A stretch of DNA of 16,215 nt from the NCBI GenBank assembly GCA_964569815.1, contig CAZMUN010000024.1:1-16215 (forward strand), in the 5' to 3' direction. The notes under the pieces were generated by a model. The model was not told the origin of the DNA. It made no database searches and saw only the letters and a list, made by a program, of their open reading frames with translations. Position 1 is the first letter of the stretch, and each line of letters opens with the position of its first letter. Position numbers and translations under genes: made by a program. Source of the DNA: CAZMUN01 sp964569815. Lineage in GTDB: Archaea > Iainarchaeota > Iainarchaeia > Iainarchaeales > GCA-2688035. Below, one piece after another: positions 1-5,755 of the stretch.

Positions 1-368
1 AGGAGATGAGGATTTCGCACCATGAAAAAGGAACAGTGGTAACAATTGAAGGCCCGCGTTTTTCAACAAGGGCCGAATCAAACATGTTTAGGAAGCTTGG
101 CGGGGACGTAATAAACATGAGCACTGTTCCGGAAATAGTGCTTGCAAGGGAAGCAGGCCTCTGCTACCAGGCAGTGGCAATGCCCACAGACTATGATTGC
201 TGGCGTTCCGGCGAATCAGTGGACATTGAAACCGTTTTGAAGGTATTCAAGCAAAACGTCCAAAACGTGAAAACCCTTTTGGTCGGCGTTATTCCAAAGG
301 TTTCGTTAAAGGAATGCAATTGCCAAAAGCATATTGACGGCGCGATAATAAAAATAGAGGAAGACTAA
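1..368 (+). CDS. mtnP: S-methyl-5'-thioadenosine phosphorylase, C-terminal part
   Basis: This enzyme phosphorolyses methylthioadenosine to adenine and methylthioribose-1-phosphate, salvaging the by-product of polyamine synthesis. It is cytoplasmic. Only about 122 residues are present; the family is about 260-290 residues, so the 5' half lies left of the window. The ATG at 6 is internal, not the start. The visible part matches the family closely: EGPRFSTRAES, NMSTVPE and TDYDCW. The two aspartates of TDYD are the adenine-contacting residues that separate MTA phosphorylases from 6-oxopurine phosphorylases, which have Asn at the first position. Near the C-terminus is a Cys-Asn-Cys motif. A C-terminal CXC pair that can form a disulfide is known in an MTAP of Sulfolobus, so this may be that type. 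Followed by a T-run and a 111 nt gap, so it is probably transcribed separately from the next gene. Confidence 0.92.
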   Translation, partial: EMRISHHEKGTVVTIEGPRFSTRAESNMFRKLGGDVINMSTVPEIVLAREAGLCYQAVAMPTDYDCWRSGESVDIETVLKVFKQNVQNVKTLLVGVIPKVSLKECNCQKHIDGAIIKIEED

Positions 369-378
369 AGGCCCCCCC

Positions 379-385
379 TTTTTTT
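379..385 (+). terminator. T-run terminator after mtnP
   Basis: Seven consecutive T residues follow a C-run 10 nt after the mtnP stop codon. CCCT and AGGG flank the run and could pair weakly. Archaeal transcription commonly ends at T-runs without a strong hairpin. The assignment rests on position and composition only. Confidence 0.4.
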
Positions 386-422
386 AGGGAAAATCTTTTG
401 TTTGGTACAATCCTAAAAGGGC

Positions 423-434
423 ATATTTTAAAAG
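423..434 (+). promoter_or_regulatory. TATA-like box ahead of the nucleotidyltransferase operon
   Basis: An A/T-only ATATTTTAAAA stretch lies 46-57 nt upstream of the ATG at 480. With usual archaeal spacing, transcription would begin near 453-458, giving a leader of about 25 nt. No Shine-Dalgarno motif precedes the ATG at 480, although AAAGGAG (432-438) lies too far upstream to serve it. Confidence 0.35.
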
Positions 435-443
435 GAGAACCAA

Positions 444-461
444 CCCCAACTGTTTTTGGGG
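444..461 (+). other. Small inverted repeat in the intergenic leader
   Basis: CCCCAA (444-449) and TTGGGG (456-461) can form a 6 bp stem with a 6 nt loop, 18 nt before the start codon. It sits at or just upstream of the predicted transcript start, so it could be an operator or a short 5' hairpin, or chance. The rest of the gap from 369 to 479 shows nothing else recognisable. Confidence 0.25.
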
Positions 462-479
462 CAATTGCAGTGGTTTTAA

Positions 480-1580
480 ATGGCGCATTTTTACGAATCG
501 ACACTAATTGACACAGTTGACGGCTTCCAATGCAAGTCTTATGCAAACCAGCATCCTGAAGGCCATGTGATTGTAAAGCCAAAGTACATTCCCAGGGAAG
601 CCATTTCCGGTTCAGGCCTAAAATACAGGTTTTTGTTTGAAAAATGCCTGGTGAGATTTAACCAGTTTGCGGAAAAGGAAAAGCTTTCCAGTTACGTGAA
701 GCAGTTCAGGGAGAAGTTTTCTGGTTATATTTATGACTGCCCATTGCACAAAAACTGGTTCTATGCAGTGCCAAAAGAAAAGATAAAAAAAGTTTATGAC
801 GGCAGAAAAGGACTGCAGGAGCTTTTGCAGGTTCCGGAAAGGGATTTGGACCAGTACTTGAAGCTGGTGAGGCAGCTTGTAGAGCTTTTGGAGAAAAGCG
901 GCGTCAAATCCACTGGCTTGGGGATAACCCATTCAACGCTTTTGGGAAACTACACTTTTGGAAAATCAGACATTGACATCATCATTTATGGAAAGGAAAA
1001 CGGCTGGAGGGTCTTAAAATTTTTGGAGGAAGCAGAGCACCCGCTGCTTAGGTGGAAAACGGATGAAGAGTGGGCAGATTACTACAAAGAGCATAAGACC
1101 GCGGAATCAAGCCATTTCACTGAAGAGGAATACGTCAGGCACATGAAGCGAAAGCGCTATGAGGGAATGTTTGGCAACACGGTTTTCACCCTTTTCACAG
1201 TAGAAGAGCCGGAAGAAACCTGGTTCAAGTGGGGCGAAGCAGAATACGAGCCTTTGGGGCTTGCAACAGTGGAAGGCCTGGTTGAAAGCCATTTCAGCAG
1301 CCATGTCAGGCCCGCAATGTATGAACTAAAGGAAGCAGATGTTGTGAAAGGCGACCACAAAACACCTGCTTTTGACAAAAATGTTCCTGTAAAGAGAATT
1401 GTGACTTACTCGATTCCTTTTGTGCAGCAGGCTCTCAAAGGAGAAAAGATTAGGGCCTGCGGGCTTTTGGAAAGGGTTAGGCCAAAGAAAGGCCCCGAAT
1501 ATTACCGCGTGGTTGTAGGGTATTTTGACGCCTACCTGAATGAAAGGCGGGAAAAAGAGTTTGTTAAGGCGGTTTTCTGA
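480..1580 (+). CDS. Predicted nucleotidyltransferase (archaeal COG1665-like), copy 1
   Basis: This 366-residue protein resembles the archaeal predicted nucleotidyltransferases related to DNA polymerase beta. It has a conserved N-terminal block (HFYES, DG, NQHPEG, IVKPKY), a central nucleotidyltransferase core, and a conserved C-terminal block ending in RREKEF. The core reads GITHSTLLG followed by SDIDIIIYG. Asp164 and Asp166 form the expected DxD metal-binding pair. The usual Gly-Ser at the front of the motif is His151-Ser152 here, since family members as I recall them read GITGS. The substrate is unknown. ATG 480 is chosen because it gives the same N-terminus as the downstream paralog (HFYES). 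The stop is 1 nt before the next start, so the copies are very likely co-transcribed. Recognition is from memory of family motifs, so the fold is fairly sure and the activity is not. Confidence 0.8.
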   Translation: MAHFYESTLIDTVDGFQCKSYANQHPEGHVIVKPKYIPREAISGSGLKYRFLFEKCLVRFNQFAEKEKLSSYVKQFREKFSGYIYDCPLHKNWFYAVPKEKIKKVYDGRKGLQELLQVPERDLDQYLKLVRQLVELLEKSGVKSTGLGITHSTLLGNYTFGKSDIDIIIYGKENGWRVLKFLEEAEHPLLRWKTDEEWADYYKEHKTAESSHFTEEEYVRHMKRKRYEGMFGNTVFTLFTVEEPEETWFKWGEAEYEPLGLATVEGLVESHFSSHVRPAMYELKEADVVKGDHKTPAFDKNVPVKRIVTYSIPFVQQALKGEKIRACGLLERVRPKKGPEYYRVVVGYFDAYLNERREKEFVKAVF

Positions 1581-1581
1581 A

Positions 1582-2676
1582 ATGCATTTCTACGAGTCTT
1601 CGGTCATAACAACAAAGGACGGCCTTCACTGCCAGGTTTACAGCAACCAGCATCCGGAAGGCGGAATAATTGTCAAGCCAAAGTATGTTCCCACTGGCAA
1701 AATCGAAAGCAGTTCCCTGCAATACAGGTTTTTTGCAGGCCAGAAAATGAACAGGCTGAATCTGTGGGCTGAAAAGAAAGAGCTTGCCCGCTATATCCAG
1801 GATTTCAGGAAAGCCTACCCTCAGTACATTTACCAAAGCGAGCTTCATGACAAGGAAAGGCTTTTTTTTTGGGTTCCAAAGGACTACATTGAAAGGGTTT
1901 ATTTTCCAAGAAAAGGACTCTCAGAGCTGATGTCCATGCCGGCCGAATGCCTTGACAAGCACCTTTCAACCGTCTGTGAGTTCGCAGAGTTTTTGCTTAG
2001 AAGCGGCTTGAGGCAAAAAGATTTGGGGATAACGTATTCAACGCTCATGGGCCACTACGTTTACTATCTTTCAGACATAAACGTCGTGGTATACGGCAAG
2101 AAAAACTATTGGAAGCTGATGGATTATTTGGAGAAAGCAGAGCACCCTTTGCTTAGGTGGAAAAGCGAAAAAGAGTGGACCGAGTTTTATGAAAAAAGGA
2201 ACAGGTCAAACATTTTTGAAAAAGAGGCTTTCCTAAAGCACATGCTTGAGAGAAAAAAGTCAGAGGGCTACTTTGACAAGCTTTTGTTCGTGGTTTTTGC
2301 TGCCGAAAAAGAGGAAGAGCCCTGGTTTGAATGGGGTGAGGAAAAGTATTCATCTATGGGGCTGGCAACCGTTGAAGCCAAGGTAAAGGACTACCACAAT
2401 TCCGTTGTAAGGCCAGGCTGTTACGGCATCGAAAACCCGAAGGTTGTTAGCAGCGAGCTTGCAGAAGCAAAGGGCAAGAACCTTAAGCTAGAGCAGGTTG
2501 TTTTCCACTCAAGGGACTATACCGCGCTTGCTTACACAGGCGAAAAAATCAGGGTCTGCGGAATTCTGGAAAAGGTTGAACCGAAAAACAAGGAGCCATA
2601 CCACCGCATTGTAACAGGCTATTTGGATTCATACTTGAGCGACAGGCGGGAAAAGGAGTTCATCAAGGTGGTTTAG
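1582..2676 (+). CDS. Nucleotidyltransferase-like paralog, copy 2, altered active site
   Basis: A tandem paralog of the preceding gene with almost the same length (364 versus 366 residues). Over the first 36 residues after the initial Met, 24 are identical, and the central and C-terminal blocks also match (AEHPLLRWK, RREKEF). The core reads GITYSTLMG then SDINVVVYG, so the second catalytic aspartate is replaced: Asp165 is kept but position 167 is Asn. The motif glycine is also gone (Tyr152-Ser153). This predicts weak or absent nucleotidyl transfer and perhaps a structural or regulatory partner of copy 1. The frame is open upstream to an ATG at 1540, but that lies inside copy 1. ATG 1582, 1 nt after the copy 1 stop, restores the shared N-terminus and is preferred. 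The next gene starts 1 nt after its stop. Confidence 0.78.
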   Translation: MHFYESSVITTKDGLHCQVYSNQHPEGGIIVKPKYVPTGKIESSSLQYRFFAGQKMNRLNLWAEKKELARYIQDFRKAYPQYIYQSELHDKERLFFWVPKDYIERVYFPRKGLSELMSMPAECLDKHLSTVCEFAEFLLRSGLRQKDLGITYSTLMGHYVYYLSDINVVVYGKKNYWKLMDYLEKAEHPLLRWKSEKEWTEFYEKRNRSNIFEKEAFLKHMLERKKSEGYFDKLLFVVFAAEKEEEPWFEWGEEKYSSMGLATVEAKVKDYHNSVVRPGCYGIENPKVVSSELAEAKGKNLKLEQVVFHSRDYTALAYTGEKIRVCGILEKVEPKNKEPYHRIVTGYLDSYLSDRREKEFIKVV

Positions 2677-2677
2677 T

Positions 2678-3310
2678 TTGGCCGAATTTAGGGAACTTGA
2701 AAAGGAAAGCATTGCAAAAAGAAAAGAGTGCAGCCTCTGCAAGGAAACTGCTCTGAATGTAGGTCAAAAAACAGAATATGGTTCAGTCATGGTCTACAAA
2801 AGTGGAAACACTCTGGAAGACGGCTGGTTTGCCACTCTGTCGCCAAAAACAGGGAGCGGCCCAAAAAAAGATTTTTCAATACAGTTGATGCCGTTCGGGC
2901 ACTTAACCCATTTTGGCCAGCTCGGCCAATACCCAAAGCTTGCTGAAAACTATGGCACTGCTTTTTCCAGAATAAGCAACGCTGTTTCAAAAGTAATGGC
3001 AGAAGAAATGCCTGAATTTGAAACAACTGCTTCTTCAAGGCCGGAATCCGTTTCTGTTGCAACATATGGCAAGTGCACAAACTGGAGTGAAAAAAAAGAG
3101 CACTTGCATCTCAAGATTTTCCCATTCCGCGGAAACATTGGCCAGCCTTACACAGTTGACAGCTCTTTTGGAAGAAAACCTGTTTTCAAAGGCAAAAACG
3201 GCAAAGAGTTTGTTAAAATGAACCCGGTTAAGAAAGTGCACTTGGAAGAACAAAGACTGAACGAGTTGTCAAAGAAGCTGATTGGAATCTTGTCAGAGGC
3301 CAAAAAATGA
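2678..3310 (+). CDS. HIT-like nucleotide-binding protein with N-terminal CxxC
   Basis: A 210-residue protein resembling the HIT/GalT superfamily, whose members hydrolyse or transfer nucleotidyl groups. Cys18-x-x-Cys21 at the N-terminus resembles the zinc-binding CxxC of many HIT proteins. The following beta region (FATLSP, then GHLTHFGQLGQYPKL) sits where HIT proteins have their PKxH strand and helix. The catalytic-loop equivalent is His142-Leu-His144-Leu-Lys146 before IFPFRG, so the third histidine of HxHxH is Lys. A conserved-looking tail (GQPYTVDSSFGRKPVF) follows. The start is TTG 2678, 1 nt after the preceding stop; no better ATG is nearby. Its stop overlaps the ATG of the PHP gene (ATGA). 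The superfamily call is moderate; the exact reaction is unknown and the missing histidine could change it. Confidence 0.65.
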   Translation: MAEFRELEKESIAKRKECSLCKETALNVGQKTEYGSVMVYKSGNTLEDGWFATLSPKTGSGPKKDFSIQLMPFGHLTHFGQLGQYPKLAENYGTAFSRISNAVSKVMAEEMPEFETTASSRPESVSVATYGKCTNWSEKKEHLHLKIFPFRGNIGQPYTVDSSFGRKPVFKGKNGKEFVKMNPVKKVHLEEQRLNELSKKLIGILSEAKK

Positions 3311-4194
3311 TTGACCTGCACATGCATACAACTGCTTCTGACGGAATGCTTTCCCAAAAGGCACTGGTTGATTTGGCTTGTAAAGCAGGCCTTAACGCAA
3401 TTGCAATAACAGACCATGACACAACCAAAGGAATCAGGCCGGCCTTAGAGTATGCGAAAGAAAAAGGCCTTGAAGTGGTTCCAGGCATTGAAATAGAGTG
3501 CAGTGCAGACGAAATAGGATTTGAAGCGCTGGAAATAGTGGGCCTCTTCGTAAGCCCTGAAAACAGTAAACTTGCAGACTTTGTTGAAAGCACTGCCTTG
3601 AAAAGAATTAGCCAGAAGAAAGAAATTCTTCAAAGGCTAAAGCAGCAGGGGTTTGCAATAGACTTTGAAGAGCTTAAGGCAAGCGCGGAAGGCTCTCTAG
3701 GCAGGCCTCATATTGCAAGGCTTCTTGTGGAAAAGCACCCAAAAGAGTTTCCAACAGTGCGCAATGCTTTTGAAAAGCAGCTTGCTGCAGGAAAGCCGTC
3801 TTACGTGCGAAGGGAGAGCAGGCCTTCCCTGGAAAAAGGAATAAACCTGGTGAAAGAAGCAGGCGGTTTATCGTTCCTTGCACATCCAGGCATTTTCCAC
3901 CACAAGGGCGTGCTGAAGGCAATAGATTTCTTTAAAAGCAAGGGCGGCCAGGGCATTGAAACATATTACCCTTACCATGTGGCCATGCCAAAGCTTGGGC
4001 TTGATTCTGAGAAAAACCAGGAGATGGTTGAGTTTTACCAAAAAATTGCAAAGGAAAGAAATCTTCTTGAATCAGGGGGCAGCGATTTCCATGGGGGGGA
4101 CAGGCAAACCCTAAATGCAGTAAAAGTTCCAGACAGGGTTTTGGAGAAAATAAAGGAAACGCTAAAAAAGGGTTTGTGGTTTTACAATGGTTAA
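3307..4194 (+). CDS. PHP-domain metal-dependent phosphoesterase (YciV/TrpH-like)
   Basis: A 295-residue PHP protein of about the normal length for the YciV/TrpH branch, whose characterised members hydrolyse nucleoside 3',5'-bisphosphates or trim 5' ends of short RNAs. Metal-ligand motifs are in the expected order: DLHMHT (His5, His7), ASDG (Asp12), ITDHD (Asp36, His37, Asp38), PGIEIE (around Glu62), GRPHIA (His125), LAHPG (His193) and GGSDFHG (Asp260, His262). All the usual metal-binding positions appear intact, so it should be active. No signal peptide is visible, so it is cytoplasmic. The ATG overlaps the preceding stop by 4 nt, indicating translational coupling to the HIT-like gene. The substrate is inferred from the family, not shown here. 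Confidence 0.88.
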   Translation: MIDLHMHTTASDGMLSQKALVDLACKAGLNAIAITDHDTTKGIRPALEYAKEKGLEVVPGIEIECSADEIGFEALEIVGLFVSPENSKLADFVESTALKRISQKKEILQRLKQQGFAIDFEELKASAEGSLGRPHIARLLVEKHPKEFPTVRNAFEKQLAAGKPSYVRRESRPSLEKGINLVKEAGGLSFLAHPGIFHHKGVLKAIDFFKSKGGQGIETYYPYHVAMPKLGLDSEKNQEMVEFYQKIAKERNLLESGGSDFHGGDRQTLNAVKVPDRVLEKIKETLKKGLWFYNG

Positions 4195-4882
4195 GAAAGG
4201 TGGTTCTGTGAAAAGGAAAGAAAAAAAGGTTACCCTAAAAGAGCTCCAGGAGCTTGCTTTGAAGAAAAGGGACTGCCTGATAATGCGCAACTACCGACGC
4301 TTGAGCACAAGGATTACTTTTCACCTTGTAAAAACAAGCCTTTTGCCATGGCACGTTACCCTGCTTTCAATAGCCTTTGGCTTTATTTCAGCAGGGTTTT
4401 TTCTCCTAGGAGAATACTCTTACATTCTTGCAGGCGCTTTGTTTATACAGCTTTCATATCTTTTTGACTGCGTTGACGGGGAAATCGCGAGAGCCAAAAA
4501 AAACGGAAGCAATTGGGGCAGGTGGCTTGACCAAAACGGGGACTTTGCAACGGCCTTTGCAGTTTACGGTGCAGCGGCAGCAGGGCTCTTCTTTCAAACG
4601 CAGGATGCCAACGTGCTGCTGGTTGGAATTGCTGCATTGTTCAACATTTCAATGGTGATGTTTACAACTGCAACAAAGAAGGGCCTCTTTGACCCAAAGA
4701 AAACCAACCCAAGCGTAAAGCTTTCAAAAAAGTACTACATTGGGGGCCAAAGCCTTCTTGTTACTGCAATTACGCTGGGCGCGATCTTTAACCAGATGCT
4801 ACTAGTTCTGTGGTTTTTTGCAACCTTTGGATTGCTTGCATGGCTCAAAGTGGTTTACGGAACCTGGAAACAGGAGTCATAG
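4187..4882 (+). CDS. CDP-alcohol phosphatidyltransferase family membrane enzyme
   Basis: A 231-residue integral membrane protein that would join a CDP-activated lipid or polyol to a second alcohol, as in archaeal phospholipid head-group synthesis. The family signature DGx2ARx8Gx3Dx3D is complete: Asp97, Gly98, Ala101, Arg102, Gly111, Asp115, Asp119, with an extra Asp94 ahead of it as usual. Hydrophobic segments lie around residues 55-75, 80-93, 121-137, 142-160 and 190-225. The N-terminus is basic and probably cytosolic. ATG 4187 overlaps the PHP gene by 8 nt. A GTG at 4208, preceded at 4 nt by AAGGTGG (4197-4203), is an equally good start and would shorten it by 7 residues. Which alcohol is used (inositol phosphate, glycerol phosphate or other) cannot be read from the sequence. 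Confidence 0.88.
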   Translation: MVKKGGSVKRKEKKVTLKELQELALKKRDCLIMRNYRRLSTRITFHLVKTSLLPWHVTLLSIAFGFISAGFFLLGEYSYILAGALFIQLSYLFDCVDGEIARAKKNGSNWGRWLDQNGDFATAFAVYGAAAAGLFFQTQDANVLLVGIAALFNISMVMFTTATKKGLFDPKKTNPSVKLSKKYYIGGQSLLVTAITLGAIFNQMLLVLWFFATFGLLAWLKVVYGTWKQES

Positions 4883-4888
4883 AAAAAG

Positions 4889-5101
4889 CTATTTCTTTGG
4901 TTTCAGGGCCCAGTCCACCAAAATTTCGCCGTTTTCCCGGACCCTAAAGCCCACAGGACCTCTATCCGATTCGACAAAGGCAACCGAGCCAGGCTTCTTG
5001 CCCCTAAGATTGGGTCCAACCATTATGTAAAGCTTGCTCATGTTAAGGCCAATTCCTTTCTTTACAGCAGGCTTTTTTTGTACCGGTTTTCTGCGAGGCA
5101 T
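4889..5101 (-). CDS. Small basic hypothetical protein
   Basis: A 70-residue frame of unknown function. The N-terminal 20 residues are Lys/Arg/Pro-rich, and the rest looks like a small beta-rich domain (KLYIMVGPN, SVAFVESDRGPVGF, GEILVDWAL). No Cys-based zinc motif and no membrane segment are present. It is supported by the ordered domain-like sequence, by filling the space between the convergent lipid gene (6 nt away) and the next - strand gene, and by a TATA-like box placed for a nearly leaderless transcript. An internal ATG at 5041 would give only the 50-residue domain. I do not recognise the family. Confidence 0.55.
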   Translation of the reverse strand: MPRRKPVQKKPAVKKGIGLNMSKLYIMVGPNLRGKKPGSVAFVESDRGPVGFRVRENGEILVDWALKPKK

Positions 5102-5122
5102 GCTAAGAACAAGACAAGCTCC

Positions 5123-5131
5123 TAATTAAAG
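5123..5131 (-). promoter_or_regulatory. TATA-like box for the 70-residue protein
   Basis: Read on the - strand this is CTTTAATTA, centred about 26 nt before the ATG at 5101. That spacing would start transcription almost at the start codon, giving a leaderless mRNA. This fits the lack of a close Shine-Dalgarno motif (AGGAG lies 15 nt upstream). Confidence 0.3.
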
Positions 5132-5137
5132 TTTTGC

Positions 5138-5599
5138 CTAAAAGCCGTTCACGAAACCCAAAGTAAAAACAGTTACCAGAACGCCTGCAATTATTACTCC
5201 TATTGCATCAGCCAGGGCAAAGCTTTTGAACCGCATTCCCAAAAGATAGGCAGCCAAAGCTCCGGTCCAGACGCCGGAGCCGGGCAAAGGAACGGCAATG
5301 AAAAGGCCAACGCCAACAGCCCCATATTTTTGGACATATGGCTTGACCCTCTTTTGTGTTCTGGCAACGAGCCTACCATATATTTCTTTAATAAATTGGA
5401 CTTTTGTAAAAAGCCTTACAAGGCCGTCAAGCAAAAGAAACAAAAGCAGGCCAAAAAGAAAGTTGAAAAAAACCGCCAAAAGCAAAGCTTCGGGCCAAGG
5501 CAGGCCAAGAACAACTATTGCATAGGGAATGCTTGCCCTAAGCTCAAGCCCGGGGAAGAAAGTCAGCAGAACGAAGTAAAAAAGGTTATGTATATCCAT
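5138..5599 (-). CDS. Small multidrug export family membrane protein (COG2426-like)
   Basis: A 153-residue, strongly hydrophobic protein resembling the 'putative small multi-drug export' family. Recognisable blocks are FFPGLELRASIPYAI near residues 14-28 and AVPLPGSGVWTGALAAYLLGM around 101-121, both typical. About four membrane segments can be drawn: roughly 5-30, 35-60, 92-120 and 128-150, with a basic loop (RTQKRVKPYVQKYG) between the second and third. The drug-export label comes from database naming and is weakly supported experimentally. On the - strand a GAGG precedes the ATG at 5599 by about 8 nt. It ends 36 nt before the small basic gene and may be transcribed with it or separately. 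Confidence 0.8.
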   Translation of the reverse strand: MDIHNLFYFVLLTFFPGLELRASIPYAIVVLGLPWPEALLLAVFFNFLFGLLLFLLLDGLVRLFTKVQFIKEIYGRLVARTQKRVKPYVQKYGAVGVGLFIAVPLPGSGVWTGALAAYLLGMRFKSFALADAIGVIIAGVLVTVFTLGFVNGF

Positions 5600-5694
5600 A
5601 AATTTGCCTCAAAACTCGCTAGATAATTGCAAAATAGATAAAAGTTTAAAAAGAGAATGAATGCAAATAGATATAGCAATTAGCTCAGAATGCC

Positions 5695-5704
5695 TTTAAT
5701 TAAA
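5695..5704 (+). promoter_or_regulatory. TATA-like box for the 1067-residue surface protein
   Basis: TTTAATTAAA is about 52-61 nt upstream of the TTG start. With usual spacing, transcription would begin near 5727, leaving room for the ribosome-binding site at 5738-5744. A second candidate, TTATACATA (5716-5724), would start the transcript downstream of that site and is less consistent. Confidence 0.3.
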
Positions 5705-5737
5705 CCAAGAAAGAATTATACATAACAAAATTTTGGC

Positions 5738-5744
5738 AAAGGAG
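5738..5744 (+). promoter_or_regulatory. Ribosome-binding site favouring the TTG start at 5756
   Basis: AAAGGAG ends 11 nt before TTG 5756 and 17 nt before GTG 5762, the two usable starts ahead of the signal peptide. The nearby ATG at 5748 is in another frame and stops after five codons. TTG 5756 therefore has the more reasonable spacing, although it is longer than ideal. Confidence 0.45.
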
Positions 5745-5755
5745 CCAATGGGGGT

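Larger units (their letters stand above)
5600..5755. promoter_or_regulatory. Divergent intergenic region with short direct and inverted repeats
   Basis: This AT-rich 156 nt gap separates the - strand membrane protein from the + strand surface protein. It contains a near-direct repeat, GCAAAATAGATA (5629-5640) and GCAAATAGATA (5663-5673), and an outer inverted pair AATTGC (5625-5630) and GCAATT (5676-5681). A TTTAAAAAG stretch (5645-5653) lies between the copies and, read on the - strand, could be the TATA box of the membrane protein gene. No open frame of note and no RNA gene was seen. Confidence 0.4.

Noticed and set aside
1540..1581. Upstream in-frame ATG for the second nucleotidyltransferase
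   Set aside because: It overlaps the end of copy 1 and would add 14 residues absent from the paralog's N-terminus. ATG 1582 gives matching ends.
4881..4896. AGAAA...TTTCT inverted repeat as a two-way terminator between convergent genes
   Set aside because: The stem is only 5 bp, AT-rich, interrupted by a mismatch and partly inside the stop codons. It is too weak to call.
5676..5690. TAGCTCAG-like sequence resembling a tRNA D-arm
   Set aside because: No acceptor stem, anticodon arm or TTC-containing T-arm can be drawn around it, so it is chance similarity in an AT-rich gap.
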